In this document: in pieces, positions 29,396 to 38,024 of the stretch
How the letters are laid out: each line of letters begins with the position of its first letter
How positions within the stretch are numbered: the stretch's first letter is position 1
Source: Leclercia pneumoniae
GTDB taxonomy: Bacteria > Pseudomonadota > Gammaproteobacteria > Enterobacterales > Enterobacteriaceae
Assembly: GCF_017348915.1 (NCBI RefSeq)
Contig: NZ_CP071383.1
Location: 1,922,001 to 1,986,000, forward strand
Direction of reading: 5' to 3'
DNA length: 64,000 bases
The notes under the pieces: model-generated
Seen by the model: the letters and a program-made list of their open reading frames with translations, nothing else
Told to the model about the DNA's origin: nothing
The model's database searches: none
Made by a program: the position numbers and the translations under genes

Positions 29396-29742
29396 GGACG
29401 CACTCTTATTTAGGTGAAGTGCAGGTCATTATACAACAGGTCAATAATGTATTTAAAATGCTGCGTTAACCCGCAGGTAAAAAGGTTGCTGCGGGGGAAG
29501 CGTACCGCAGGAGCAGTTTCTTTCGCTATCCAGCGGACCGGCAGCGCAGCGTATACCCGCTATAAACACGCAGGGTCACTAACACCCCATGGGCCACTCG
29601 CGAACCGCCGCCGTTAAGCGGAAAGACTGGCGCATCATCACAATAATGCCATTAACTAATTGATATAATGAATAAATGTCGACGCGGTGCGACAGAAAAG
29701 CAAGCGCCCCGGTTACGACCAGGGCGCGGCTCAGGTAGGGTA
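29396..29742. other. add-malY intergenic region, no gene seen
   Basis: These 347 bp hold the add promoter region at the left and the malY terminator at the right. Two short open frames cross the region but lack ribosome-binding sites, family resemblance or codon bias, and I treat them as chance. Confidence 0.6.
29704..29727 (-). terminator. malY terminator
   Basis: On the minus strand GCGCCCTGGT pairs with ACCGGGGCGC (one G-T pair) around CGTA and is followed by TTGCTTTTCTG. It starts 16 nt after the malY stop codon. Confidence 0.7.
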
Positions 29743-30918
29743 TCACTCGTTTAAGGCATAAATACCGGCAATTAAGCGCGCCACCCCTTGTTCCAGTTTG
29801 CTGCGTGGACAACCCGCATTAAGGCGCACAAAGCCAACCCCCTCCTGACCATAGGTATAGCCGGGCATTATCGCTACCTTTTGTTGCTCAATCAGCACTT
29901 TCTGCAGCGCTTTGTCGTCAATATCGAGCGGGCGAAGATCGATCCAGGCGAGGTAAGAAGCTTGCGGCGGCTGCCAGTTCAACTGCGGGAAAGCGTGGTT
30001 AAGCGTCGTGGCGACGAAGCGCAGATTCTCTTCAAGATAGTGGCGAAGGGCATCCAGCCAGGGTTCGCCCTGCTGATAGGCGGCGATGTGGGCAACCAGC
30101 GCCAGCACCGACGGTGATGACAATCCATCCCGGCCTTTGAGCGCATCCAGATAAGCCGCCCGGGTCGCCTCATCCCCAATCAGACCATACGCCCCCGTGA
30201 GCGCCGGAATATTAAAGCTCTTGGAGCCCGAGGTGAGTAACGCCCATGGCCCCTGCGCCACTGCGCTCCAGGGAGTATGTTGATGGCCGCTCCAGACCAT
30301 ATCCATATGAATTTCGTCGCTAATCACCGCCACGTTGTGGCGTGCGCAGAGCTGGGCCATCCGGGTCAGTTCTTCCCGGGACCAGACTTTCCCCGTCGGG
30401 TTTTGCGGGCTGCACAGCAGTAAAATTTTGTTCTGCGGTTGCGCCAGAGCATGCTCCAGAGCCGTCATATCGCACTGCCAGCCCTCAGCATCCCTGTGCA
30501 GGGGGAGGGCGACAACCTGGCGTCCATTTCCTTCAATTGCTTTGTAAAACGCATCGTAGGCGGGGGTATGAACCACGATGCCGTCGCCGGGCTGCGACCA
30601 CTGACGAATCAGTTCCGAGACCATATAGATAACCGACGGGCCATAAACCAGGGCCTCGGTGTCAATTGCGCAGTGAAAACGCTGGCGGAACCAGTGGGCC
30701 ACGGCGGCAAGAAACTCAGCATTCTTCCAGCGGCTATAGCCAAATACGGCGTGGTCAATTCGCTGATGCAGCGCGTCGATAATGCAGGGGGCGGTGGCGA
30801 AATCCATATCGGAGATGGTAAACGGCAGCAGATCGGCAGCACCGAAGCGGTCTGCCACATAATCCCACTGGGTACACCAGGTGCCGTGGCGATCCACGAC
30901 GGTGGAAAAATCAAACAT
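29743..30918 (-). CDS. malY: PLP-dependent beta-cystathionase and maltose-regulon modulator MalY
   Basis: A 391-residue fold-type I aminotransferase-like C-S lyase. The PLP lysine is in LLTSGSKSFNIPALTGAYG; ISDEIHMDMVW supplies the cofactor-binding Asp. In E. coli MalY has cystathionine beta-lyase activity and also binds and inhibits the activator MalT. It follows malX after 48 bp that contain an intrinsic terminator, so its expression may be lower than that of malX. Confidence 0.93.
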   Translation of the reverse strand: MFDFSTVVDRHGTWCTQWDYVADRFGAADLLPFTISDMDFATAPCIIDALHQRIDHAVFGYSRWKNAEFLAAVAHWFRQRFHCAIDTEALVYGPSVIYMVSELIRQWSQPGDGIVVHTPAYDAFYKAIEGNGRQVVALPLHRDAEGWQCDMTALEHALAQPQNKILLLCSPQNPTGKVWSREELTRMAQLCARHNVAVISDEIHMDMVWSGHQHTPWSAVAQGPWALLTSGSKSFNIPALTGAYGLIGDEATRAAYLDALKGRDGLSSPSVLALVAHIAAYQQGEPWLDALRHYLEENLRFVATTLNHAFPQLNWQPPQASYLAWIDLRPLDIDDKALQKVLIEQQKVAIMPGYTYGQEGVGFVRLNAGCPRSKLEQGVARLIAGIYALNE

Positions 30919-30933
30919 TTTTCGTCCTTAATG

Positions 30934-30960
30934 AAAAAGCCCCCTTCTGCAGAAGGGGGC
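30934..30960 (-). terminator. Intrinsic terminator between malX and malY
   Basis: A perfect 10-bp inverted repeat, GCCCCCTTCT/AGAAGGGGGC, is followed on the minus strand by TTTTT. It begins 7 bp after the malX stop and the T-run ends 16 nt before the malY start codon. It should attenuate transcription within the malXY operon. Confidence 0.85.
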
Positions 30961-30966
30961 GAGACG

Positions 30967-32562
30967 TCAGGCTTCTACCGTTCGCATCAGCGTCGCCAGC
31001 TCATCTTTTACTGACTGTACCTGTGGGCCAATGACTACCTGAAGGTTGTGCTGATTCAGCTGCACGACGCCGATGGCGCGGTTTGCCTTCAGGGCGTTGG
31101 TGTCTACCAGGGACATATCCTTAACCGACAGACGCAGGCGGGTAATGCAGTTATCCAGCGAAGTAATGTTATCAGCGCCGCCCAGCGCCGCCAGAATAGC
31201 CGGGGTATTATAGCCCGATTTACCGGTCACGCCGGCCACGGCCTGCTCAACGGCAGCCGCGGTATCGATATCGCGGCCCGGCGTCTTCAGGTTAAAGCGG
31301 GTGATGGCGAAGCGGAAAATGGCGTAATAGACCACAAACCAGATCGCGGCCACCACTGGTACCAGATACCATTTGGTCGACAGACCATGCAGGATTCCAA
31401 ACACCACAAAATCGATAACGTTGCCGTCGGTATTGCCGATAGTCACGCCCAGCACCGCCATGGTAGTAAAACCAATCCCGGTCAGTACGGCGTGGATAAG
31501 GTAAAGCACCGGGGCGACGAACAGGAACAGGAATTCGATTGGCTCGGTAGTGCCGCCGACTACGCAGGCAATTACGCCGGAGATCAGCAAGCCCTTAATT
31601 TTATGGCGGTTCTCAGGGCGAGCGCAGTGGTACATCGCCAGCGCTGCACCTGGCAGGCCGCCGAGGAAAGCGGGCATTTTGCCCTGCGATAAGAAACGGG
31701 TGGCGCTTTCAGAGAAGCCGTGGGTGGTCGGGCAGCTCAGCTGCGCCTGGAAGATGGTCAGCGCCCCGCTTACGGAGTTGCCACATACGTCCATGGTGCC
31801 GCCGGCTTCGGTGAAGCGGATGAGCGCCACCAGAATATGCTGTAAACCAAAGGGCAATAGCAGACGCTCGCCGGTACCGAAAATCATCGGTCCAAAGTCG
31901 CCCGCGCTGTTGATGATGTGACCGATGCCGGTAATACCCAGCGCAAATACGGGCCAGATCAACGAGATCACCAGACCAAACAGCCCCATCACCAGGGTAG
32001 TGATGATGGGGACAAAACGGGTGCCGCCGAAGAAAGCCAGCGCATCGGGCAGGCGGATATTGTGGAAACGCTCATGCAGTAACCAGATAATGACCCCTGC
32101 GATCACCGCCCCGAGGATACCGGTATCAATGGACTGAATGCCAATCACGTTCTGGATATTGTTGGCCTTCAGGATGGCGGCATCGGTCGTTGGCAGGATA
32201 CCTTTCGCCGTCAGCCAGAAGTTGACAGCGAGGTTCATCACCGCATAACCAACGAAACCGGCAAACGCGGCCACGCCTTTATTTTCGCGCGCCAGGCCCA
32301 GCGGGATAGCGATACAAAACATGACGGGCAGGAAGCTAAACGCAAAAGAACCGAGCTTGCTCATCCAGACGAAAATGGCCTTCAGCACCGGGTTGCCCAG
32401 CACCGGGATCAGACTGATTACGTCGTGACTGCTTAATGAACTGCCGATACCGAGCATAATCCCACAGAAGGAGAGCAGGGCAACGGGCAGCATGAAGGTC
32501 TTTCCTAACTGCTGGAAAAATTCCCATAGCGAGACTTTTTGTGTTGTTTTCGTCGTCATCAA
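30967..32562 (-). CDS. malX: PTS EIICB component MalX
   Basis: A 531-residue phosphotransferase permease. An N-terminal EIIC domain of about ten transmembrane helices contains the family GTTEPIEFLFLF motif; a C-terminal EIIB domain carries the phosphorylated Cys in LDNCITRLRLSV near residue 475. In E. coli it transports glucose and maltose-type sugars by facilitated diffusion; the physiological sugar is unknown. It is divergent from malI across two MalI operators. Confidence 0.95.
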   Translation of the reverse strand: MMTTKTTQKVSLWEFFQQLGKTFMLPVALLSFCGIMLGIGSSLSSHDVISLIPVLGNPVLKAIFVWMSKLGSFAFSFLPVMFCIAIPLGLARENKGVAAFAGFVGYAVMNLAVNFWLTAKGILPTTDAAILKANNIQNVIGIQSIDTGILGAVIAGVIIWLLHERFHNIRLPDALAFFGGTRFVPIITTLVMGLFGLVISLIWPVFALGITGIGHIINSAGDFGPMIFGTGERLLLPFGLQHILVALIRFTEAGGTMDVCGNSVSGALTIFQAQLSCPTTHGFSESATRFLSQGKMPAFLGGLPGAALAMYHCARPENRHKIKGLLISGVIACVVGGTTEPIEFLFLFVAPVLYLIHAVLTGIGFTTMAVLGVTIGNTDGNVIDFVVFGILHGLSTKWYLVPVVAAIWFVVYYAIFRFAITRFNLKTPGRDIDTAAAVEQAVAGVTGKSGYNTPAILAALGGADNITSLDNCITRLRLSVKDMSLVDTNALKANRAIGVVQLNQHNLQVVIGPQVQSVKDELATLMRTVEA

Positions 32563-32612
32563 ACGACTCCTTTATTGTTAAAATCAGTGTAGCGGCTTCG
32601 ATGCTGCGAAAA

Positions 32613-32628
32613 GATAAAACGTTTTATC
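32613..32628. promoter_or_regulatory. MalI operator 1
   Basis: GATAAAACGTTTTATC is a perfect 16-bp palindrome 51 bp upstream of malX, matching the LacI-family MalI operator known from E. coli. Confidence 0.85.
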
Positions 32629-32691
32629 AAGATTTAGTGCGGTGTAAATCACATTCTCAGGCTTTGACAGGCAGTATAAATATAACCTATT

Positions 32692-32707
32692 GATAAAACG
32701 TTTTACC
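32692..32707. promoter_or_regulatory. MalI operator 2
   Basis: GATAAAACGTTTTACC, one base away from a perfect palindrome, lies 30 bp upstream of malI. It is 79 bp centre to centre from operator 1, compatible with autoregulation or looping. A weak CRP-like site (TGCGG-N6-TCACA, 32638-32653) lies between the two, in line with the CRP dependence of malXp. Confidence 0.8.
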
Positions 32708-32736
32708 GGAATGGAACACAAGGGTGGCGGGAGCGT

Positions 32737-33765
32737 ATGGCAGTAGCAAAAAAAATCACGATTAACGATGTCGCGCTGGCGGCGGGGGTCTCTGTCAGCA
32801 CGGTATCGCTGGTTCTGAGCGGCAAAGGGCGAATCTCTCCCGCGACCGGCCAGCGCGTTAACGACGCCGTGGAGCAGTTGGGTTTTGTGCGTAATCGCCA
32901 GGCGGCATCGCTGCGCGGCGGGCAGAGCGGGGTGATTGGGCTTATCGTGCGCGACCTGACTTCTCCCTTTTACGCTGAACTGACCGCGGGGCTGACCGAA
33001 GCGCTGGAGGCGCAGGGGCGGATGGTCTTTCTGCTGCATGGCGGGCGTGAGGCCGGGCAGTTAGTGCAGCGTCTCGAAATGTTATTAACTCAGGGTGTAG
33101 ACGGGGTGATCATTGCCGGTGCTTCGGGAGTGAGTAGCGAGCTGTGTGAACGCGCGGCCGAAAAGGGCATCCCGCTGGTGTTTGCCTCGCGGGCAAGTTA
33201 TCTCGATGAAGCCGATACGCTACGCCCGGACAATATGCAGGCCGCACAAATGCTGACCGAACATCTTATTCGCCGCGGTCATCAGCGCATCGCCTGGCTC
33301 GGCGGTAAAAGTTCTTCTCTGACCCGCGCCGAGCGCGTCGGCGGATACTGCGCCACCCTGCTGAAATATGGCCTGCCTTTCCATAGCGAGTGGGTGGTGG
33401 AGTGTGAATCCAGTCAGAAAAAAGCGGCCGAAGCGATGGGCACACTGCTGCGCCACAATCCGACCCTGAGCGCGGTGATCTGCTACAACGAAACCATTGC
33501 CATGGGGGCGTGGTTTGGCCTGATTCGCGCCGGGCGGCAGAGCGGGGAGAGCGGGGTGGGGACCTTCTTTGATCAGCAGATCGGGTTGGGAGCCTTCGCT
33601 GACGTCGCAGAAAACGCATTGGACGATCTGCCCATTGTCTGGGCGACCACGCCTGCCCGTGAAATGGGTTATCAGCTGGCAGACCGTATTATGCAGCGTA
33701 TCGAAAAAACCGAATTGCCGATGGGGCATCACATTTTCCCTGCACGCCTGGTTGCAACCAGCTAA
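32737..33765 (+). CDS. malI: LacI-family repressor MalI
   Basis: A 342-residue repressor: N-terminal helix-turn-helix (ITINDVALAAGVSVSTVSLVLSGKG, residues 8-32), hinge, and a periplasmic-binding-protein-like effector domain. It represses malXY and itself through the GATAAAACGTTTTATC sites. The inducer is unknown. AAGGGTGGCGGGAG precedes the start. A GC-rich hairpin follows the stop codon. Confidence 0.95.
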   Translation: MAVAKKITINDVALAAGVSVSTVSLVLSGKGRISPATGQRVNDAVEQLGFVRNRQAASLRGGQSGVIGLIVRDLTSPFYAELTAGLTEALEAQGRMVFLLHGGREAGQLVQRLEMLLTQGVDGVIIAGASGVSSELCERAAEKGIPLVFASRASYLDEADTLRPDNMQAAQMLTEHLIRRGHQRIAWLGGKSSSLTRAERVGGYCATLLKYGLPFHSEWVVECESSQKKAAEAMGTLLRHNPTLSAVICYNETIAMGAWFGLIRAGRQSGESGVGTFFDQQIGLGAFADVAENALDDLPIVWATTPAREMGYQLADRIMQRIEKTELPMGHHIFPARLVATS

Positions 33766-33781
33766 GTCGTTCTCTTCATTC

Positions 33782-33812
33782 CGGTTCCCGGCGACGCGTT
33801 TCGCGGGAACCG
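33782..33812 (+). terminator. Hairpin downstream of malI
   Basis: CGGTTCCCG and CGGGAACCG form a 9-bp perfect stem 17 nt after the malI stop. It is followed by CCCCCTTG, not a T-run, so terminator function is uncertain; it marks the boundary between the conserved mal locus and the accessory iron island. Confidence 0.45.
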
Positions 33813-33855
33813 CCCCCTTGATGCAAATCTCCCCACTAATTATGTGAATGCGAAT

Positions 33856-33874
33856 GATATTGATAATTATTATC
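33856..33874 (+). promoter_or_regulatory. Fur box upstream of the chaN-tonB-receptor locus
   Basis: GATATTGATAATTATTATC matches 17 of 19 bases of the Fur consensus GATAATGATAATCATTATC. It lies 79 bp upstream of the chaN-like start in an AT-rich promoter region. Iron-loaded Fur would repress the locus. Confidence 0.85.
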
Positions 33875-33953
33875 ATTACTGAATATAATTCTGCGCAAAT
33901 TAATAGCATATAAAAATAATGCTAAAAAATGGCGTCTGAAACTGGGATTACGT

Positions 33954-34808
33954 ATGGAATACGCTTTTACTTCGTTCTTGCTCTGCAGCGCATTGCTGCT
34001 TGGCGGCTGTCACAGTCTGCCGACCGAAAAGCAGCCACTCTCCTCTATCGACACAGCGCGCGCCTCGATACGCGATACCGCAACTGGCGAGACGTTGACC
34101 CCGGAGCAACTGTTTGCCCGCCTGGCGACCGCCCCCATGGTGATTGTTGGCGAAGAGCATACCAATGTGGAACATCACCGTATTGAAAATGCGCTACTGC
34201 AAAACCTGAATAAGCGTCGTCCGCAGGGGAGCGTGTTGCTGGAGATGATCAACAGCAGCCAGCAGGAGGCGGTCAATCGGGTGAAGGAGGCGACGCGATC
34301 TGGCACGACGGTAAGCAGTAACCGCGCGGCGCAAGCCTTACGCTGGGATCCAGGCTGGCCGTGGGCGCTATATGGTGAACTGGTCATGACGGCGCTGGAA
34401 GGACCTTATCCGCTGCTCGCCGCAAATATCAGCCGCCAGCAGGTCAGCGAACTTTACACGCACCCGGTTTTCCCTGCGGGGGAGCATGCCTCGCAGCCGA
34501 AGGTGCATGAAGCCCTGTCGGCCATCATCTGGCTGATGCACGACCGGAAGATCGAAGACGACCAGATGCGCGCGATGATCGCCATCCAGCAACAGCGAGA
34601 TCGCTTTATGGCGGAACAGCTGCGCAAGGCGCCGCGCCCGGCTTTATTAATTGCAGGAGGCTACCATGCAGCGAAAGACATTGGCGTGCCGCTGCACATG
34701 GCAGATTTACACGCGGAGGCGCCGATAGTGGTCATGCTTACCACGGACGGCACCACGGTATCGGCAAAACAGGCTGATTTTGTCTGGTCGGTGCCCGTTT
34801 CCCGATGA
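33954..34808 (+). CDS. ChaN/PhuW-family heme-binding-type lipoprotein
   Basis: A 284-residue lipoprotein: signal peptide with lipobox LLGGC (Cys19), then a ChaN/EreA-like domain with VGEEHTNVEHHRIE near residue 65, the central LRWDPGWPWALYGELVM and the C-terminal ALLIAGGYHAAKDIGVPLHM. The best-studied relative, Campylobacter ChaN, binds stacked hemes at the outer membrane; PhuW of Pseudomonas lies in a heme operon. It is first after the Fur box and overlaps the tonB-like gene by 4 bp. Heme or iron uptake is inferred. Confidence 0.8.
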   Translation: MEYAFTSFLLCSALLLGGCHSLPTEKQPLSSIDTARASIRDTATGETLTPEQLFARLATAPMVIVGEEHTNVEHHRIENALLQNLNKRRPQGSVLLEMINSSQQEAVNRVKEATRSGTTVSSNRAAQALRWDPGWPWALYGELVMTALEGPYPLLAANISRQQVSELYTHPVFPAGEHASQPKVHEALSAIIWLMHDRKIEDDQMRAMIAIQQQRDRFMAEQLRKAPRPALLIAGGYHAAKDIGVPLHMADLHAEAPIVVMLTTDGTTVSAKQADFVWSVPVSR

Positions 34809-35587
34809 ACGCTCAGATAACGGCCCTACCGCGCGCTTCATGGCTCAGAAGCGGTGCTGCAAGCGTCCTCTTTCATTTTGCACTGGCCATGCCTTTTCTT
34901 CTTCACTTCACGCGGGAGCAGGACGCGCCGATGCCTGCCGCCGTAATGATGGAACAATCTACAGAGTTTGAGGTTTCGCTGATCCATCCCGACTCACCGC
35001 CCGGTATTAGTCAGCAGCGTAGCCTGGAGGCAATGAGTGAACAGGAGACCGCGCGGCAAAAGGAAGCGCCAGCGCTGCCTGAACGCGACGACGCTGAGGT
35101 TAAACTGGCCGCCGCCAGCCCGAAACCCGAAAGTAGAAAAAAGAGGGAAATAAAGAAAAAAGCCCAGCGAGAGCAAAAAGAGGAGAAGGGCAACGCAAGC
35201 ATGACCAGTCTGGCCGCCCCGCCAGTTCAGACGGTGCAGACGCAGCGTACCGCCGCCCCGCTGGATACCGATTCGGCGCATATCAGCCAGCGTAAAATCG
35301 GCTGGGAATCGCTGGTTAAAGGCAAGATCAACAAAATGCGCAACTACCCACAAGATGCTCGTCGGCGTAAACGCTCCGGTACGGCCGTGATTATGTTTCG
35401 CGTCAATGAGCGGGGCGATGTGCTGAGCTCACAGCTGGTCTCCTCGTCCGGCACGCTGTCACTGGACAGAGCGGCACTCATGGCGCTGGAGAAGGCGAGC
35501 CCGCTCCCACCGCCGCCAAAGGAGATTGTCAAAAGCGGCATGCAAATAGTCACATTGCCGGTGGAATTTGGTTTAACAAATATCTAA
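34805..35587 (+). CDS. TonB-like energy transducer, locus-specific
   Basis: A 260-residue TonB paralogue: one N-terminal transmembrane helix (LRSGAASVLFHFALAMPFLLHF, about 14-35), a periplasmic spacer rich in Glu/Lys rather than Pro (residues 80-150), and the C-terminal TonB domain (YPQDARRRKRSGTAVIMFRVNERG...). It overlaps chaN by ATGA, so the two are translated together. It is not the housekeeping tonB, which lies elsewhere in enterics; a dedicated partner for the adjacent receptor is the likely role, as with HasB for HasR. Confidence 0.85.
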   Translation: MNAQITALPRASWLRSGAASVLFHFALAMPFLLHFTREQDAPMPAAVMMEQSTEFEVSLIHPDSPPGISQQRSLEAMSEQETARQKEAPALPERDDAEVKLAAASPKPESRKKREIKKKAQREQKEEKGNASMTSLAAPPVQTVQTQRTAAPLDTDSAHISQRKIGWESLVKGKINKMRNYPQDARRRKRSGTAVIMFRVNERGDVLSSQLVSSSGTLSLDRAALMALEKASPLPPPPKEIVKSGMQIVTLPVEFGLTNI

Positions 35588-35636
35588 TAAAAACAGATCC
35601 ACGTAATTCATTTTCGCGAAGTCGATTTCATTACCT

Positions 35637-35677
35637 GCAGGAGCGCTAATTAACTAACACGCGCTCTGCGGATTTTT
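35637..35677 (+). terminator. Terminator-like hairpin between tonB-like gene and receptor gene
   Basis: GCAG-G-AGCGC pairs with GCGCTCTGC (nine pairs, one bulged G) around an AT-rich loop, followed by GGATTTTTTT. It sits in the 183-bp gap before the receptor gene, suggesting attenuation or a separate receptor promoter. Confidence 0.6.
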
Positions 35678-35770
35678 TTGCTCTGAGCAATGCGCTGTCA
35701 TCCTTCGAAATAAGAAGGAGGGGCGCGGCTGCTCATTTTTCCTTGAAAATAAAAATATCAGGAATTGATT

Positions 35771-37990
35771 ATGGAAAAGTCACACATGGTTAAGGGGCTG
35801 CTGACCGGGCTGCTTATTGTGCACGGTCATGCCTTTGCGGCGGAACAGGAGGGGGAATCGGTCTTTTCACCGCTAACCATTACCGATAATCCGCTGGAGG
35901 AGAAACAACAGGTTGGCTCTTCTGTCGAGAGCTATACCCGGCCGGGCGCTTACAGCTCAAGGACGCTGAATAAAAATTTGCAGAGTCTGGATGCTTCGCT
36001 TCGCAGCATGGCGGGGACCTATACCCAAATCGATCCTTTACAGGGAGCGGTGAGCGTAAATATCCGCGGGATGAACGGGCTGGGTCGCGTCAATACGATG
36101 GTGGATGGCGTTACCCAGACCTTCTTTGGGATGGCTCCGGCGAACTATCACGGCGGCGCCAACACCGCGGCAGGCGTGCCGCTCGATCCTAACTTCCTGG
36201 CCGAGGTCGATGTCACACGTGGAAATAGCGCCGGTTCTCAGGGAGTTAACGCTCTGGCCGGAAGCGCCAATATGCGTACCCTGGGCGTTGATGATGTGCT
36301 GATGGCGGGGCGACAGATCGGGGTGCTTTCACGCTTTAAGGTCGGAGATAATGGCCTGGGGCGCACCGGCATGGTGGCGGTTGCCGGGAAAACGGATCCC
36401 TTTGCCAACGGTGGCGGACTCGGGGCAATGGTCGGCATTAGCGGCACGCGGACCTATGCCACATATAAAAACGGCGGGGGGCGCAGCAGTAAAGATTTTA
36501 TCGGCGAAGATAATAAATACCTGCGCCAGGAGCCGCATTCAGAAATCTATAAACTGAATTTCAATCCGGATGAATTTAATAAAATCGAACTCTCTGGTAG
36601 AAATTACAGTAATACCTTTACCCGCAGGGATATTACCAGCGACGATTATGCGGTGCGTTATAACTATGCACCGCTGAATGAGCTGATCGATTTTAATCTG
36701 CTGGCCAGCACCAGCCGCGGGAATCAATCTTATAAGCCCGAGTCGCTCTATAATTTTAACCGCTCGTCCACCACCAATAAATCCAATGCTGTCGATCTGA
36801 ATAACACCAGCCGGTTTACCCTGGCAGAGGATCTGTATGCCGAATTTCAGGTAGGCGGCAAGGTGATGGATACGCGTTACAGTCGCCGTTTTGTGCAGAG
36901 TACGGAAACCGATCGCAATGCCTTTGCCCCGGCAGGAAAACAGAAGATTTCCGCCCTCTATACAGGACTGACGCTGAATAAAGATATCTACCAGCTTGAT
37001 CTCAACCTCAATTATACCCGCAGCCAGGTTGAGGCGCATAAACCCGCCTGTGCCGATAACGAGAAATGTTTCCCACAGGGGGCCACCACGCTCCGACTGG
37101 ATGACAAGGCCTTTAATCCGTCGGCCACGCTCTCTGCACAGGTCACCCCGTGGCTGCAACCTTTCGTGAGCTGGAGTCACTCGTCACGCGCGCCAAATGT
37201 GCAGGAGGTCTTCTTCGCTAACGAGGGCGGCGCCTCGATGAACCCCTTCCTCAAGCCCGAGAAAGCCGAGACCTGGGAGGCCGGTTTTAACGTGAACAAG
37301 AAAGGCTTGCTGCTGGAGCAGGACAGTTTCCACCTGAAGGCACTGGCTTATCACACCCGGATAAAAGATTACATCACCAGTGAATTCTTTATGCTCTGCT
37401 ACAGCGGCCAGCTCTGTCATGACTTTGAGAACTCATTTGATGGCTTCAACGCGAACGTCTACGTCAACACCACGACACCTGTCACCACCAAAGGGTATGA
37501 GATCGAGGCGGGCTACGATGTGGGCTTCGCTTATGCCAACCTCTCGTGGAGCAAACAGCAGACCGACCAGCCCACTTCTATTGCCAGCACCATTTACACC
37601 TTCGCCTACAGCGATATGAGTGATCTTCCCGAGAGCTACGCCACGCTGGATATTGGCGGGCGTCTGTTCGATCAAAAAGTCACCCTTGGCAGCCTGGTGA
37701 AATTTACCGGTAAATCCAAACGCCTGAGCACTGAAGGGATAAGCTCCGACACCAACAGCGTTCCTAAAGAGAAGATGCCCAATATCCCGACGGTGATCGA
37801 CCTCTATAGCAGTTGGCAGATGACCGACAACGTCCTGCTGCGCTTTAGCGTACAGAACGTGACGAACCGCGATTACGCCGAAGCCCTCAACCGCATGAAC
37901 CAGAGTCTCGACTACGCCCAGGAGGGCGCCAGCGTGAACACCACCGCGCGCGGGCGGACTTACGTCTTCGGCGGCGAAATTCAGTTCTGA
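35771..37990 (+). CDS. TonB-dependent outer-membrane receptor (heme-type)
   Basis: A 739-residue receptor starting MEKSHMVKGLLTG: signal peptide ending near HAFA, a TonB-box-like segment (SVFSPLTITDNPL), plug domain (VSVNIRGMNGLGRVNTMVDGVTQTFFG), and a 22-strand barrel ending in GRTYVFGGEIQF with the terminal Phe. ANVQEVFFANEGG-type and NPFLKPEKAETWEAGF motifs are typical of hemoglobin/heme receptors. Two cysteine pairs (PACADNEKC; MLCYSGQLC) are in extracellular loops. The ATG at 35771 has AGGA 8 nt upstream. The ligand is inferred from context. Confidence 0.88.
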   Translation: MEKSHMVKGLLTGLLIVHGHAFAAEQEGESVFSPLTITDNPLEEKQQVGSSVESYTRPGAYSSRTLNKNLQSLDASLRSMAGTYTQIDPLQGAVSVNIRGMNGLGRVNTMVDGVTQTFFGMAPANYHGGANTAAGVPLDPNFLAEVDVTRGNSAGSQGVNALAGSANMRTLGVDDVLMAGRQIGVLSRFKVGDNGLGRTGMVAVAGKTDPFANGGGLGAMVGISGTRTYATYKNGGGRSSKDFIGEDNKYLRQEPHSEIYKLNFNPDEFNKIELSGRNYSNTFTRRDITSDDYAVRYNYAPLNELIDFNLLASTSRGNQSYKPESLYNFNRSSTTNKSNAVDLNNTSRFTLAEDLYAEFQVGGKVMDTRYSRRFVQSTETDRNAFAPAGKQKISALYTGLTLNKDIYQLDLNLNYTRSQVEAHKPACADNEKCFPQGATTLRLDDKAFNPSATLSAQVTPWLQPFVSWSHSSRAPNVQEVFFANEGGASMNPFLKPEKAETWEAGFNVNKKGLLLEQDSFHLKALAYHTRIKDYITSEFFMLCYSGQLCHDFENSFDGFNANVYVNTTTPVTTKGYEIEAGYDVGFAYANLSWSKQQTDQPTSIASTIYTFAYSDMSDLPESYATLDIGGRLFDQKVTLGSLVKFTGKSKRLSTEGISSDTNSVPKEKMPNIPTVIDLYSSWQMTDNVLLRFSVQNVTNRDYAEALNRMNQSLDYAQEGASVNTTARGRTYVFGGEIQF

Positions 37991-38024
37991 GCATCAACTT
38001 TTTGTACACTGATCAGGAAAATTT

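Noticed and set aside
29414..29617. Possible short gene in the add-malY gap
   Set aside because: There is no ribosome-binding site, composition is Arg/Gly-rich and shadow-like, and no family is recognised; K-12 has no gene here.
35764..35770. TTG start two codons upstream of the receptor gene ATG
   Set aside because: The ATG at 35771 has AGGA at proper spacing; the TTG would place the ribosome-binding site too close.
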